Shown: positions 1-12,479 of the stretch, in pieces
How positions within the stretch are numbered: the first letter of the stretch is position 1
Layout: every line of letters starts with the position of its first letter
NCBI GenBank assembly: GCA_015680685.1
Contig: MNCI01003573.1
Coordinates: forward strand, 1,250,053 to 1,314,052
From: Gnetum montanum
Taxonomy: Eukaryota > Streptophyta > Gnetopsida > Gnetales > Gnetaceae
DNA: 64,000 nt
Direction of reading: 5' to 3'
Translations under genes and position numbers: made by a program
Notes under the pieces: generated by a model
The model's input: only the letters and a program-made list of their open reading frames with translations
What the model was told of the DNA's origin: nothing
Databases searched by the model: none

Positions 1-195
1 AAAGGGTGTGACTTCAAGGGAACTTGATGTCTTTGTGTTGACTATTCTCTTGGGTGCTTGGATGTTCCCTTGTTGAGTTTTCTTACCGTTCCGATGTTAC
101 CCAATTATCGGAAGCTAAGACAATAAAAATAATAAGTCTTTGCATGGTGTGGTTCTCACACATAAAAAAACACAAAACACAAAAAAAAAAAAACT
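1..195 (+). other. Possible poly(A)-ended retroinsert in the RNase H of element A
   Basis: Minus-strand RNase H similarity of element A stops near base 195. The flanking plus-strand DNA ends in an A-rich tract (about 165-193, with 12 consecutive A), preceded by an AATAAA-like signal near 122-128. This is the shape of the 3' end of a LINE, SINE or retrocopy. The 5' part is outside the window and I do not recognise the family. Confidence 0.3.
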
Positions 196-199
196 AGTT

Positions 200-445
200 G
201 TAGAAAAGATAGTGCCTCCACTTCTTAAGTGCAAAGACAAAGGTGAGATAGTTCTTCTTCACATCATTGTAATTTCCTTCATGGGATACTAATGTATGAC
301 TTAGGTAGTATACAGGGACCTCTAAGCCATTGTCTCACTTTTGTCAAAGCTAAGAAGTGAAGGACATGTTGGTGTTTGCAAGGTAGACGTAGAATGGTTT
401 ATCTCCTTGTTGAGGGTAGACTATTAGAGGTTGAGCTAGCCCCTA
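200..445 (-). pseudogene. Element A RNase H (gypsy type), fragment
   Basis: Minus-strand translation shows PFYVYLANT, then a stop, then VPVYYLSHTLVSHE and LKKWRHYLFYN. These correspond to YLATSDSSI, VPVYYLSHALVAHE and LRKWRHYLFRN in the RNase H of element D. The domain would degrade the RNA strand during reverse transcription. In-frame stops are present, and the fragment breaks off at the poly(A)-flanked insert near base 195. As in D, the first catalytic Asp position of the usual YLDAS motif is not Asp. Confidence 0.7.
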
Positions 446-481
446 TTTGAGGTTGTAAAATGTCACTTGGCGTTGAGGTGT

Positions 482-1665
482 TCACTTGAAGTGAACTCCC
501 TTTTTGAGAAAATTTTGCATAGGATGCAACTTTTCAATCAACCATGAGATAAACTTGCGAATGAATTGTAGTCTACCTTGTAACCCATGTAGCTCCTTAA
601 GGTTAGTCAATAGTGCTAAGTTGATGATGGCCTTAAACTTATAGGGTCTATGCATATGCCTACTTCTGATGCTACAAAACCTAGCATGTAACCCATCTTG
701 ACAGCAAGGACACACTTCTTAGGATTTAACCTAAAGTCATGTCTAAGGCAATATTTGAGTACATGATCTAAGTCATCGACATGGTTGCATGCCATTTTGG
801 ACTTAACCGCTATGTCATCAACATACTCATTGAGAAATTCTAGCAAATAATCACTAAAAATATATGTCATAGCATGTTGATATGTGGATCCTATGTTCTT
901 TAGTCCAAAAGGCATCATTGTATAGTAAAACATACCCCAAGGGGTCATGAAGTTAGCACTGAGTTGGTGCTCTAGGTTGATCTAAATCTAGTTGTAACTA
1001 AAAAATCCATCCACAAAGGACAACAAGGCATGACTAGCCATAGTATCGACCAGTTGATCAATACTAGGCAATGAGAAGTTGTCTTTAATGGTCACCTTAT
1101 TTAGGTCCAAAAATTCTATGCAAATGTGTATGCTTTCATTTTTCTTAGGTACAACCACGATGTTGGAGACCCAGTCTACATAGTTAACAACTCAAATGAA
1201 ACTAGCTTTGTAAGGCTTGGTGATTTCATTGTGAACTACCAACACCACCTTACGCTTAACCTTGTAGGCTTTCTACTTAATTGGTTTTATGTGAGGATTG
1301 AGGATTATATTGTACTACCCTATGCAAGGATCTAGGCCTGGCATGTCTTCATAAGACCATGCAAACATCTTGATATTATCATTAAGGACTTTAGTGATGC
1401 TCTATGTGTGTTGAGGCTCTAACAAGGAACTGAGTTTCAATGTTTTTGCTTTGCCACTAAGTGTATTTATAGGGACTTCAACAAGGAGATCTTCAATGAT
1501 TTCACTTGCCTCTAGATCTAAAGCTTTAACTAGATGGTCTAGCCAATCTAGCAATGCCTCTACAGATGCTATATGTGCATCATGGGCTCTAGGCTCAAGA
1601 TTTAGGCATTTGGTATCAATATATCATGTGAGGTCACCATAAGGCTTAGTGAGGGATAGAGTTGC
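482..1665 (-). pseudogene. Element A reverse transcriptase, broken
   Basis: The best piece (616-948) contains the RT palm: MTPWGMFYYTMMPFGLKN, then NEYVDDIAVKSK with the YVDD catalytic box intact. The next segment (482-715, another frame) gives FKAIINLALLTNLKELHGL and GRLQFIRKFI, the RT thumb/connection. Upstream, 1,335-1,665 matches the pre-RT linker of D (KMFAWSYEDMPGLD versus AFAWSYTDMLGLD). The enzyme would copy element RNA into DNA in the virus-like particle. At least three frame changes and several stops make it non-functional. It lies head-on to the antisense gene at 3.3-7.2 kb. Confidence 0.9.
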
Positions 1666-1669
1666 ATAA

Positions 1670-3280
1670 AGATGCCTACACATGTTCATGATGTAATCCT
1701 ATGAAGTATCCTGCAAAACAACAAAAAAGAACGTCAAGTTACATCTATCTCAAATAAAGTCAAAATGCATAAAGATAAGGAAAGTAATGCAATGAGAATT
1801 TTCCTAAGTATGTTAACATGGAGCAAGAGAAGCAAGTATGTGGGCTAGTTTTGGACCCCAACAAGCCATGGGGTCTAGTTTAAGGTCATAGCAAACCATG
1901 GTTTGTGCAAAATTTGTAGGTTTAGGTAAGGCTGGAAGTGCTTGGAATGTGAAGTTAGGATGGGCATTCAATGGGAAATCAGAAAAAATTCAAAAAAATT
2001 TCTAAGTCTGGGGACAACCAAAAAAAGTTTAGAAAATTTTCTAACTCTGGTTGCTAACTCACCCCTTTGTACACTCAGTCCCTTGCTATGCTTAGGAAAA
2101 ACTTGGAAATTTTTCCCAGTTTGGAACACCATCTTGGTAGGTAACACATTTAATTACCCTAGGAGGATAACACATTAGGGTTTTAGGCTTTCAAGTACCT
2201 TGCCTTGGTAGGGATGGCCACCATCATGGCTACCAAGGCCACCATAGTCAAGAAGTGAGAGGGTAAATTTGTAGGTGATGAGGGTTTTTCTTGCACATTT
2301 TTTATTTTTTGGGCATGGATGATTGGGTTCCATGGCTACGTGGGGCAAGGGTTTCATTCTTCTTGCTGCATGGGACATGGGGGAAGGGAAAAATGTAGAT
2401 TTTGTAGCCATGGCCAGGGCATGGGGAAGGACAAAAATAATGAGCGTTTTGTGGCCATGGCCAGGGTAGCCATGAATTGAACATAAGCAGTCATGAGACC
2501 CTTTTTTCCTCTCCTTTTTATTTAGGTAGGTCTTAGTAGAGGCTATAGCCACCGTGTGGTTTACACGGCCATAGATAAGAGGGTCATAGGTTTAGGCATG
2601 GCCATGATTTCTTTTGTCTTGTGTTGCTATTACATGGAGGGGAAAAAGGCAAAGGAAAGGGCTTAGTGACTATGGCTTAGAGAAGGCCATGATCAATAGG
2701 TAGGGCTTTGTAACTTTTTTTTGAATGGGGCTTAGCAACAGGGGATGCATGAGGAGCCATGGGGTAGCTACACCCTATAGCGCAATGGGTCTGGGAGGTG
2801 CAAATTATCAAAATGTTAGCTAGGAAAGTGGATGTGACCACAAGGATCGTGGTCATGACTAGCATTCTAGTGTCATAGTTCATTCTTATTTCGTAAATAT
2901 TCCATGTTTTGGGACTATGCTCCCTAGGGATCATAGCCAATAGTTAGAAATGTTTTTGTGATTTTGGAGGCTATGCTTCGTGGGGAGTGTAGTTGATAGT
3001 TAGAATGTTTTTTATTTACCTAGGTTATGCTCTTGGGAAGGGGTAACTCAGAGTTAAAATTTTCTTTTGGTGACACCTTGGGCTATGTTGCTTAGAGTTG
3101 AAAAAAATTTGAAAAGTTGCTAAGTGTAAAAAAGGAGGAATTTGCAAAATGCAAAAATTCTAAGTGTGAGAATGCAGAATGCTAGAATGCCACCCATGAA
3201 ATAGAATGTGATGCATACCAAAGCTTTGTCAAAATGACAAACTTGCAAACTAAACATGCCAAGCTGTCAAAATAATGCAC
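1670..3280 (+). other. Spacer between RT and the antisense gene of element A; repeat-rich 5' region of that gene
   Basis: There is no coding similarity here. By position it matches the promoter side of the antisense gene in element D. It contains palindromic GGCCATGGCC at about 2,410 and 2,453, and GGCTATGCT-type repeats at 2,900-3,070. No convincing TATA box survives. Long A/T-rich stretches at 1,980-2,060 look like simple-sequence decay. Confidence 0.5.
2900..3075 (+). repeat. About three ~60-bp degenerate tandem units upstream of the antisense gene of element A
   Basis: Units begin with actATGCTCCCTAGGG, ggctATGCTTCGTGGGG and ggttATGCTCTTGGGAA. Each is followed by a GTTAG/GTTAAAA stretch and a T-run. 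The same GGCTA(T/C)GCT core recurs in the LTR of this same element (12,480-13,040). It parallels element D, where the antisense gene's 5' DNA shares a motif with the D LTR. Confidence 0.5.
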
Positions 3281-3299
3281 AACATGTGAATGTAAAGAA

Positions 3300-6200
3300 A
3301 AATGCTAATGCTATGTTAGTGTTGTAGCCTAGTGAGCACTAGGCACATCAAATATATGCATCAATGTCCTATGCCCACGGGGCCCAAAGGGGAATCCTAA
3401 TGACATATATTTTTTCTAATTTATACTATCCTATGCTAACCTTGCTAATTTTGCTAAGTGTAATGCAATGTATTTTTGTGCATCTGATGTACACTAATGC
3501 CTTTTTGTTTTGTTACTTTTATAGTTGTAGGGTACTATTGAAGCCAATCCCCATTGTGGTGAAGCTTGTTGGCATCCTATATTGTATGAGTGAGCCTACA
3601 TTGAACATGCTTGCACCAAATATGTAGTTGGATCCCTAGGTGGTATGTCCATAGCCAGGAGCATGCAAGTTCCTCAAATTTCTACTTCAACACTTTAGTG
3701 TGATGATGTGACCACACTTAGTAGAAGAAGCTACTGGTGTCATCATGAATACATTGCTACCGAGGGCAAACTGAAGCATTTTGAGATTCATGTCTAATGA
3801 TCCCATTGCTAGTGATGGTGGAGTAGGAGGTTTGGGCCTAGGTTTAGGCTGAGGCCCTAGGGATGTTAGGCCTTTGTCTAGGATTTGGTAGATAATAGAG
3901 TTCAGTTGTTATAACAAGAGAAACACTTTCTTTATTGCTCAGTGTGTGCATATCCTATTCTAGAAACCCATCTATGATGATGTACTGTGTAGGAGGGTAA
4001 GTGTTCCTATGATTTTACATTATTCATTTGGCTATCGACTCATACAAAAGTGCTAACTACTCATGTTTATTGCCACATTTAGTGTTGATGAGCATGACCT
4101 ACATGATGAGGAGGGAACCCTAAACTTTACTTGCACTACCTTGCAGGAAGTTTTCAACTTGCAAGAGCATCTATGCAAGGATGATTGGGTAGATTGCGTC
4201 TGACTCGGTAGAGTACCCTCCTTAGTATCTGAAGCGCTATAAGAGGTGTTGAACCCATGGCTGGTTGGGATACCTAGTGTTAAGAAGGCATCAATTCCAC
4301 CACCACCATTACGCATACCTTTTATCCCATGTAAGAAATTTATCACTTTGCTCTCATGCATTTGCTACTTTGCCCTTTTTTCATGATGCTAACATTATTT
4401 TCTTTGCCTATATTCTAACTACGATCATTTCAAGAGAGGTCATAGTGATAGCTATGGGCACACTGAGGCCACCCTCATTATGAAGTATGGGGATGTTGAG
4501 GGTGCACAACATTGGTTGTGTCATGAGGCCCTAGTGGAGTTGACTAGTAGTCTTACGTGGGTTGGGCTGATGGACCTTTTCTTGGCCCTTAGCCTAGGTA
4601 TCCCAATGATCAAAATAGTTGCTATTATTGATTTCTTCAATGACAACACTCATCACTTTATCACATGGGTACATGATGTGAGGGTGGTCTTGGACCTCAC
4701 TAATGAATTCTTTGCAGATCTCTTTGGCCTCCCCTCTAATGGCCCATTGGTCATTGATAAGACCAACAAAGAGGTGGACCATTGAGGCAATGTCGAGGAG
4801 TGGTTAGAAAGTTCCCAATCTCGCAAAGGCATACTCATTAACAATGTGTAGGTGCTCATGGTTCATGAGCTTTACCCTCTCTTTTGTGCTTGTGCATATT
4901 TGAAGTTGCTTTCCTAAGGAAAAATCATTAGGATGAAGTAGGCTCGAGTGATGAGGGACATGCTGGAGGAGGGCACAAGGTACAACTAGGCCTCTCACCT
5001 TGCTAGTGGCCTACATGCTAATATTGTAAATTTGTGCAACAACCTCCAGGTGAGGTCACATGTACACTTCACAGTCTTTGCAGGATGCCTATGAAGGTTT
5101 GTGGAGTTTTTGGTGTTTTGTGAGAATAGATGATGAATGGTAAAAAATCGCACACAACTGTCAAAGATGTGGATCAAGTACCTATTTGCTACCATGTGAG
5201 CATAGGACCCCTAAAGGTGATTGGTGAGTCATTTTCCATAATAACTAAAGGTCCATTAGGGTGATCTCACTACTCACATGATAGTGTAGGTGAGCCTCCA
5301 ACGGCTAGTACCAAGAATGTAACTAGGGTAGAGCATTACATTGCCAAGATGGTGGGATCATCTAAGGTAAAGATTAAAAGACCATGTTCCATAGAGGAGC
5401 TTGCATGGGATGTCGAAAAGGTAGGTGGTAAGAAGATCCACTTGAAGTTTTGCAACTTACGCATGGATGTTGTAGGTTAGCATGAGTTATTGGATGCAGT
5501 TTTTGCATTTTATGTGTTTATATTTTTATTTTTCTTTTATGCTATGCTATATTATGCTAAGTTGTTATGCTAAGTGCTAACATGCTAACTTTGACATGTA
5601 TTTAAATTGTTAAAATTAGGTTAGAGGGCTACTAGAGCAGTAGCAAAAGTAGGAATAGAAGAGGTCCCTCCTCAGATTGAGGGAGAAGCATATGAGGAGG
5701 AGTTTTGTGAGGCTGTAGAGGTCCTCCAATAGTTAGAGGAGGAGGGACTACTTCACCCCAATGGGAATGACTTTGAAAACCTCTTTAATGGTGTGTAGCT
5801 GGGTGATCCTTTTGCTCTCACACTTGAGGGTTTGCTAGGTATGTGCTCTACGTTGCCATCTGTTATTGCTCTCTTTCTACTTTTGCATCTTTGGCTACTT
5901 GACTATTGCTAAATGTGTTATTTCCTTGTAGCCACAAAGGTACCTAACAATGGTCTAGTGTCCACCTCTACCTATGAGATGGAGCCATGGGTAGAGGCAC
6001 CTAACAAGTTCACCTTCATGGAAGGTCTAGCTAAGGACATGGTGGACCAGCTACAGTAATCGAATTCCAAGCTGAGTATGCATGTGATGTTGTTTTGCTT
6101 ATTTTATTATACTGATTTAATGCTTAGTATATGGGTAATGCTGTCTTGCTTGTTGTATGCCAATAGGTTCTAGGCTTTGCTAGGATTTGAGCAAGATGGC

Positions 6201-7165
6201 TAGGGTGGATGTCATCCATGAGTTTTCCCTTGAGGTGGAGCAAGTACCCAATTTTTTGTATGAGGTGGTGAGTAAGTGTGTGCTTTCGAGTGTGAGAGCA
6301 CTATGGGTTTGTAGGTGCATTAACAAGTATCTATAGAAGTGAGTACACAATCTTCAGGACAGGATAATAAGCCAAGATGCTCAGATGAAGGACTTGTAGT
6401 CCTATTATAACTTCTTTGTAGCTTGTGCACAAGGTGACAGTACTTGGTGGATAGATGAGATTAACTATGCTAGGTATTGGTTGGAAATACGGGACAAGAA
6501 TGAGGCCACTAGAGAGATCATCGAGCATAGCTCGCAGATGGAATTACTTTCCTAAAAGAACCAAGATTGGAAAGATTATAGCACAAAGGTGTATTAGTGG
6601 GGATAGACTCAAAATAATTACAATCACCACTACAAGGACAAATGAGACGTGTATCTTAAATGGTACAAGGAGGAGTCCATCAAATGCCATTGCCATGATA
6701 TGTTCTTTGAGGCAACTGACAAGACATAGGCTTATGAGTTATTCACTCATCATGTAGTGGTGAATCGATCTCCAAAGTAGTAGATTACTATGCCCTCAGG
6801 GATGGTTTCCTTTGCCAAATTTTTGATGTAGCTACCTACATGGACCACCATGGATAAAGGCAACACCCTTGCAGGTATTGACTTTGGCTAGAAGGATTGG
6901 ACATGGCTATTAGAGGCCAAAATCATAAAATAATTGGAGGATGGCCTTGATAGATTGCCTCCATAGATGGATGTGAAACCCTCTTAGGTTAGTTAATTTT
7001 TTGTTATTTTTGGATTTTATGTTAGGTTTGCATGTTGTGCATTTGTTGATTAATTTATTATCTTGTGTTGCTTTGAGCAAGCGCTAGACAATGATAAGGG
7101 CCCTAGTAAAGTGACAAAGGAAGAGCAAGAGGAACCTCAAACCCCACTAAATACCACTAGTTGAG
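3300..7165 (+). pseudogene. Antisense multi-exon gene of element A (FCP1-like / plant transposon-protein-like / coiled coil), decayed
   Basis: It is encoded opposite to gag-pol, between PR and RT, and is collinear with the antisense gene of D. Exon-like blocks: about 3,300-3,402; 3,521-3,900 (KPIPIVVKLVGIL and FLKFLLQHFSVMM, the FCP1-like part); 4,428-5,480 (MKYGDVEGAQHWL, LDLTNEFFADLFGLPS, ELYPLF); 5,630-5,850 (acidic, NLFNGV..LGDPF); 5,936-6,060 (PNKFTFMEGLAKDMVDQL); 6,168-6,990 (LEVEQVPNFLYEVV, GDSTWWIDEINYARYW, KNQDWKDYSTKVY); 7,076-7,165 terminal. Acceptor-like TTTTATAG, CTTGTAG and AATAG precede three blocks. Many stops are present. Function is unknown. Homology to the D copy is clear; the domain names are my inference. 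Confidence 0.75.
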
Positions 7166-7169
7166 CAAT

Positions 7170-7435
7170 GCTGATGTAGCCTTGCAATTTTAAATTTTAT
7201 GATTTTTATGTATTTTAGTGTTTTTCAATGTGTAAGAAAGCTAAATGAAAATACATAAACAAAAGGAATGAATGCATAACAAAGCAAAGGATGTAAAACA
7301 CAAGCAAGCATGTGAAATGTAGCTATACAAGAAAAAGGAAAATGGGGCATGTAAAGATTAGGAGCAAGTAGGCACCTAGCACATGTTCAACTAAGGGGAT
7401 ACCTTAGTCCTGTAGTTGCTTCCTAATCCAATGTG
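7170..7435. other. Spacer between the antisense gene and protease of element A
   Basis: This is an A-rich stretch where the 3' ends of the two opposing genes meet. No coding similarity and no TTAAACT-type minisatellite is visible here, unlike the equivalent place in element D. Confidence 0.4.
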
Positions 7436-7439
7436 GGTT

Positions 7440-8275
7440 AGGGGGTGCATAGGGCCTAGGCAGCATGAGGAAATATTCACCTAGAACTTCATCTGTGGTG
7501 CTAAAGGGCAACTCTACTCATAGAGATTCCTCGAGGAGATTGTTAGTCTCTTTTGGTTTCTTGGGTGGGTCTGCCAGGTAAGGTTAACCCTCATTCTTCA
7601 TGGGAAACATGTCATCAAGAAATTCTACCTCTAACACTTGTGTTATGTCAAGGTTGTTAATGGTCAGAGGGGCTACATTATCACTATGTATGATCACTTC
7701 TCCACCTTCATATGAAAGGTGGATTTCTTGATCTATGAATGAGGAGGTAGCCTGTAATTGGGCTAGCTAGGCCCTTCCTAGGATTAGGTTCAACCTAGGC
7801 ATCTCCTCAATGACGATGAATTCAGTCATTGTGGGGAACTACTCCCCTACCATGAAAGCTATCGCGATTGTCCCCATTACGATAATGCATGATCCATTAA
7901 AGGACTTTAGGTACATTATATTTGTGGGTTTGATCTGATTAGCAAGACTAAGTTGGTTAACAACTGGAAATGGGATGATGTTATTTGCCACATCATCATC
8001 AACATGCACCCTACGAATCTTGCACTACCTTACATAGATTGTTATGAACATTGGCATGGTAATGACCTAACCCTTTTTAGAGTCAACATTAATTGCCTCA
8101 TCATCAAATGCTAAGGATTTTGAACTAAATCCTTGTGGTGTAGGTGGAAGCATCACATCATGGATGGCTTGTTCATCTACTGGGATGTCCTTCTTCATAG
8201 GAATGAAGGTCAACATGCAAAGTAGTGCTTCGTGGTGAGTGAAGGAGGTCATGACCAAGTCATATGGGCTCAAAG
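7440..8275 (-). pseudogene. Element A aspartic protease and gag-PR linker end, broken
   Basis: Minus-strand reading: SPYDLVMTSFTHHEALLCML (8,067-8,273) aligns with LYDLILTSQTHREALVRML of D. It is followed by VHVDDDVANNIIPFPVV, LNLILGRA, LAQLQATSS and QEIHLSYEGGEVIIH. The active-site D-[ST]-G-A is read as D-D-D-V here (D-D-G-A in element D). The last part (PPNPHW) is less conserved. The enzyme would mature the Gag-Pol polyprotein. Stops and one or more frameshifts make it a pseudogene. Confidence 0.8.
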
Positions 8276-11136
8276 TTATGTTTTTTTGTTTTAAAGACTA
8301 TTTGACTTGTGCCAATGCATCTAGGAAATCCTTATCATTATTAGTTTCTTTGTTGGCTTTCATCTTCTTCATGCAACCTAGGAGATGGATCTATTGGGGA
8401 AGAGATTTGGGCTTGGTTTGCTTTGCCTACTTTTGAGCCTCAATGCTTGGTTGTTGATTGCTTGCAGTGGCTATTTTGACCAATGTGACCATAGGAGTAA
8501 AAGATAATAGTATAGGCTTAGGAAAACTTAGCACCATGTGTGATCCCTAATCATTTTTTTGATGAGGCACTTGTTGGGCCTCCTGGGCTACCACCTAGAC
8601 TACTTGTTGTTGTATGTGAGATGAGGCCTTCAATGAGTAGGGCTTGATGTAGTTTCCACCACCAAATTTTGAGATACCCTAATGACAAAGGATGTCTGGG
8701 TTGCTATCACCGCAACATACTAGGGGGCCCTAATCAAAAAGGATGTCATGGACACTTGAGGTGGTGCTCTAATGACAAAAGGGAACCTTGAACTAGTTGA
8801 TGCCAAGGAAGCCCCAATGTTGACAGAGGGCACATGAACCACGAATGGTTCTTGTGCCAGTTCTAAGTCATCATCAATGCTAATGGCATTGATAACATAA
8901 CTTGCACTACTTGCATTGAGAGGATCTTTGTAGACCTTCATTGATTGATTTTCTAGGCAAATTGGGTTGGTTGCATCAAGGATTAGTTGGCCTTTGTTAG
9001 TCATGCATTGTATGTCATCTCATATGGACATGAAAAAGTATGTGTCATGGTTGGGTAGTTGATGGTAATGGAAAAACCAGTCCAACCTAAAATGCATAGG
9101 GATTAGAGGCTTGTTTGGTATGACTATTGATGGGTTTCTAAGGAGCTTGTAGTAGTGTTCACAATGCTTGCAAGCATTCTCAAACATTTGCTTATACTAG
9201 ATGCACCCAATGTTAAGTAGTTGTCCCAAGAGCTTTGATGGCTTGATGGGCAATGGTGTATACTTTGAGTAGTCCTTGCACTCAAAGCTTTCCCTTGGAA
9301 CAACTTTCCCTATGGCTGTCGATGGTGTGGAATGGTTAGTCACCACAGTGCTAGAGTTGGATACCTTGTTGTTGGCTGGGGTCTTGAGTGCCTTGGCCAT
9401 TGGTTTGGCATTGTTTGGCTTGGCCTCATTAGCCATCATTTTAATAGTTATGGTTTCCTTACCCTTTTCCTTGTCTTTCTTTACATGTGCATTTTTCTAG
9501 CCCACATAGGCCAGGTCCTTATTGGCTTCCACTACATCTTGAATGCTCTTTGTTTGACTAAACACTTGGCTCAAGGAATGCATGGCAAGGTAATATAGCG
9601 TTGACTTAATGAAGTCATTCACTTCACCTTTGAAACTAGCCAATAAGTGGGTTTCTGTGATGGACTCATGAATTTCATTAAGTGTAGCACTCCAACATTG
9701 GATAAATTTTGTATAGGCTCTAATTGACCCTGCTTGATTTGAATTAGTTGTTCTAGGGTTATCGTAGGCTTCAAGTTGTACTTGAAGTAAGTGAAAATTT
9801 GATTGAGAAATTCCTCCAAGGAAGATATGAAGGCCCTAGGGAGCATGCGATACCAATCTAGTGCCTTGCCGGTCAAGGACATGACAAAGATATGAATGAT
9901 TGCATGTGACCATGCCTACAAAAAAAGCCATTTAGAGTAGAAGATCACTATATGGATGTTAGGATTTCCTTCATCGTTGCCTTTAGTAAACTAGGAAAGT
10001 TGGACCCCAGGAGGTAGTGTTAGTGATGGGATCATAGGGCTAATTGAGTTGTCTTGGTAAAAGTTTATCACATGGATTATTTCAAAGGAGGAGGCTTTGA
10101 GCTACTTAACCTCCTCAGTAAGTGTCTAGATGAGATGGAATGCTTAGTCCAAGCTCAAGGTGGACGTAGTAGGCTATGCCAGTTGTGCTTCCTGCTGTAC
10201 TACTTGAGTGGCACATGGCCCTGCTGTGGGCTCCACGATCACATGAAATGTCTATTGCACATATTTCTATGTGTGTTGTGCCATGGACATAGGGGTTAGA
10301 GCCCACCATGTAGTTGTTGCTTACACCATTATAGGTGGTGTTGATGAAATAGGTGGAATGTATGATGCTTGAGTCAGTGGTAGTTGGGATGTTTGCATAG
10401 TATGCACATAAGGTTGCGTTGGCATCAAAATGCTAGTAGGAAGGGCTATGTAGATTATGCGGATGTCATGAAAGGAAGGGTGGCAGATGGTCCTACCACC
10501 CTGATGCATGTGATGTATAGAGGTTGGGGTGACAAATGGTCCTACACCCTAATGCATATGTACTTGATGACTTGCCACCATAGGGTTTGACTAGGGAGGT
10601 AACAAGGGGGGTGTAACCACTTGATAGAAGTTGGATGGTTGGGATTGCTAAGGGATGAAACTAGAGGTAGGCTACTAGAAGGAGGTGTAAAATGGATTTT
10701 CATTCTCAGAATGAGCCTCAAACTCATCTTGCCCATCTTGCAGGGGCTCCTCATAATCAGTTGCTATGTCATGCTCATTTGATCCACTTAGTCAAATAAG
10801 TTGGTCAAGTAGTCACCAAAAGGTCTTAGTGAGTGAGATGAAATCATTGGGGGTAGGGAAGTACTCCCTCCTATTCTAGTGTATAATGTCATAACCTTGT
10901 TTGGTATCCATTTCTTAGTGGTCTAGGGATAGAACTGCCTAGATTTTTGTGCAAAGGAAGTTATATTTTTCATCATCAAGCACCATGTACTTGGGTAGTT
11001 GGTTGCATACCCTGAGTGACTACCTCTCTACCAAGGTTGATCCCCTAGTCCTAGGGAGATCAATTGTGACCTCTCACTAACCAAGTTGAACAACAAACAC
11101 ACTTGGGGTGGAGGTTGAGGGTTGCTCAAGATTCAT
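8276..11136 (-). pseudogene. Element A gag, broken
   Basis: The start is a minus-strand ATG at 11,136-11,134. The N-terminal block has LDDEKYNFLCTKI, which aligns with DQYNFICVKIQ in D and EEFYNFISTKMQ in H. A Pro/Gln/His-rich middle follows. The capsid-like part (9,619-9,882) has VMSLTGKALDWYRMLP and LNQIFTYFKYNLKPTI, typical of the plant retrotransposon gag domain. The zinc-knuckle equivalent near 9,080 reads FFHYHQLPNHDTYFF: its Cys residues have become Phe. The linker (8,720-9,004) carries PFVVHVPS, FPFVIRAPP and TSFLIRAP repeats. Many stops are present. Confidence 0.85.
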
Positions 11137-11525
11137 ATTGCTACATAAAACATGCAAACATTGCAAAATTTGCAAATGCTAAAAATGGATAAGTATAGAA
11201 ATGTTGAAAAATGACTAAGTATGAAAATGCTACTAAATAAATTAACTCTTGTATGCTATGCTTGCTATGCTCTCATGTTGAGAGCTAGCCATGCTCTTCT
11301 AAGCACACAAAGTTTTGGCCAAGTGCCAAAGATATGCTTTGGCTTTCATCCAATCGGGTTCTAGGAAAATCGACAACTAGGTCCAATCTACATCAACCGG
11401 CTCATAGACAACTCCTACATTGGTAGGTCCACAAGGGTGTTGAGTCTATGCTAGCTTGAAGCTAGTGATAGAGGTGCAGAGAGCATGTGGGACTACCATT
11501 GAATGTAGAAGGAAATGGCACAACC

Positions 11526-11542
11526 CTTACTCTAGCACTAGA
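11526..11542 (-). other. Primer-binding site of element A
   Basis: Minus-strand TAGTGCTAGAGTAAGGG lies about 5 nt inside the 5' LTR. It matches TGGCGCTAGAAGGAGGG in D and TGGTGCTAGAAGGAGGG in F. The priming tRNA is not assigned. Confidence 0.7.
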
Positions 11543-12265
11543 AAACTATAACGACCAAAAATGTCAATGGCTAGTATGGTCACACCGAGGGGTCAACAAC
11601 CATGGTATAGCCTAGTCCCACCCCCATCTGAAGGATCATCACTAGAGGGGAAAAATGAAGGCAAAGCACCCAAGATGGTCTTGTCAATTGAACCAGGACT
11701 TATAGCGTGTTTTAACGAATGGGTGCTAGGGTTTGCATGGTGTTTTTAGTAGTACTGGGGTTGACTAAGCCAAAGCATAGCAGGGTTTTTTGGTGTAAAA
11801 ATGACGATGCAAATGTGAAAAGGCATGCAAAATAGTGAAAAAATGCAAGTGCGATGCTAAATGCTAAAGAAAATGCTTGAAAAATGCAAAGGATTTTGAG
11901 AGAGGAAGAATGGAACCACCCCAAATGAGGGAGAATAACAATTGCAAAAGATAGGTGAGGAGGTACATAGTGTATAGGCAAGTGTAGTAGGAAGCATAGT
12001 CATAGTCTCTAGGATGTTTTGGCTATGAAACTAATGTCCACTATGAAGTTTAGCCTACTGGGTTGGCTACCATGGTGTCCAATGAGCTACAGTGTGCTAT
12101 AGTATGTAAAGGTGATGTCCCAAAGTTTTTCCAAGGTGTTAAGTATGTTCAAGTGCAAGGGTGCTAGTGCCAAAGCACCAACCATTAAGATGAAATTGCT
12201 AGCCAACTATTTTAAAATTCCAATCCCTCCAAAACTGCCAACCCCTAAAATGTAAAACACAAGGG

Positions 12266-12273
12266 TATTTATA
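12266..12273 (-). promoter_or_regulatory. TATA box in the LTR of element A
   Basis: Minus-strand CCTATAAATACCC, in the same relative position as the TATA box of the solo LTR at 33,255. It separates the U3 repeats from the presumed transcript start near 12,235. Confidence 0.65.
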
Positions 12274-12479
12274 GGGTTAGGGTTAACATGAAGTGTGGAT
12301 TAGGCACCAAGGCTACGTTGACCCTAGCTACATTCCCATTGGAGAAAAATGGTGCTATGCTCTAGCATGCTCTAATGGACACTAAGAGACTAACAAATTG
12401 TGACTATGCTAACAAGACTACATGTTCTAGAGCCAAATAGACCACATTGTACTTGCAAATAGTGAAAAATAGTGCAAGT

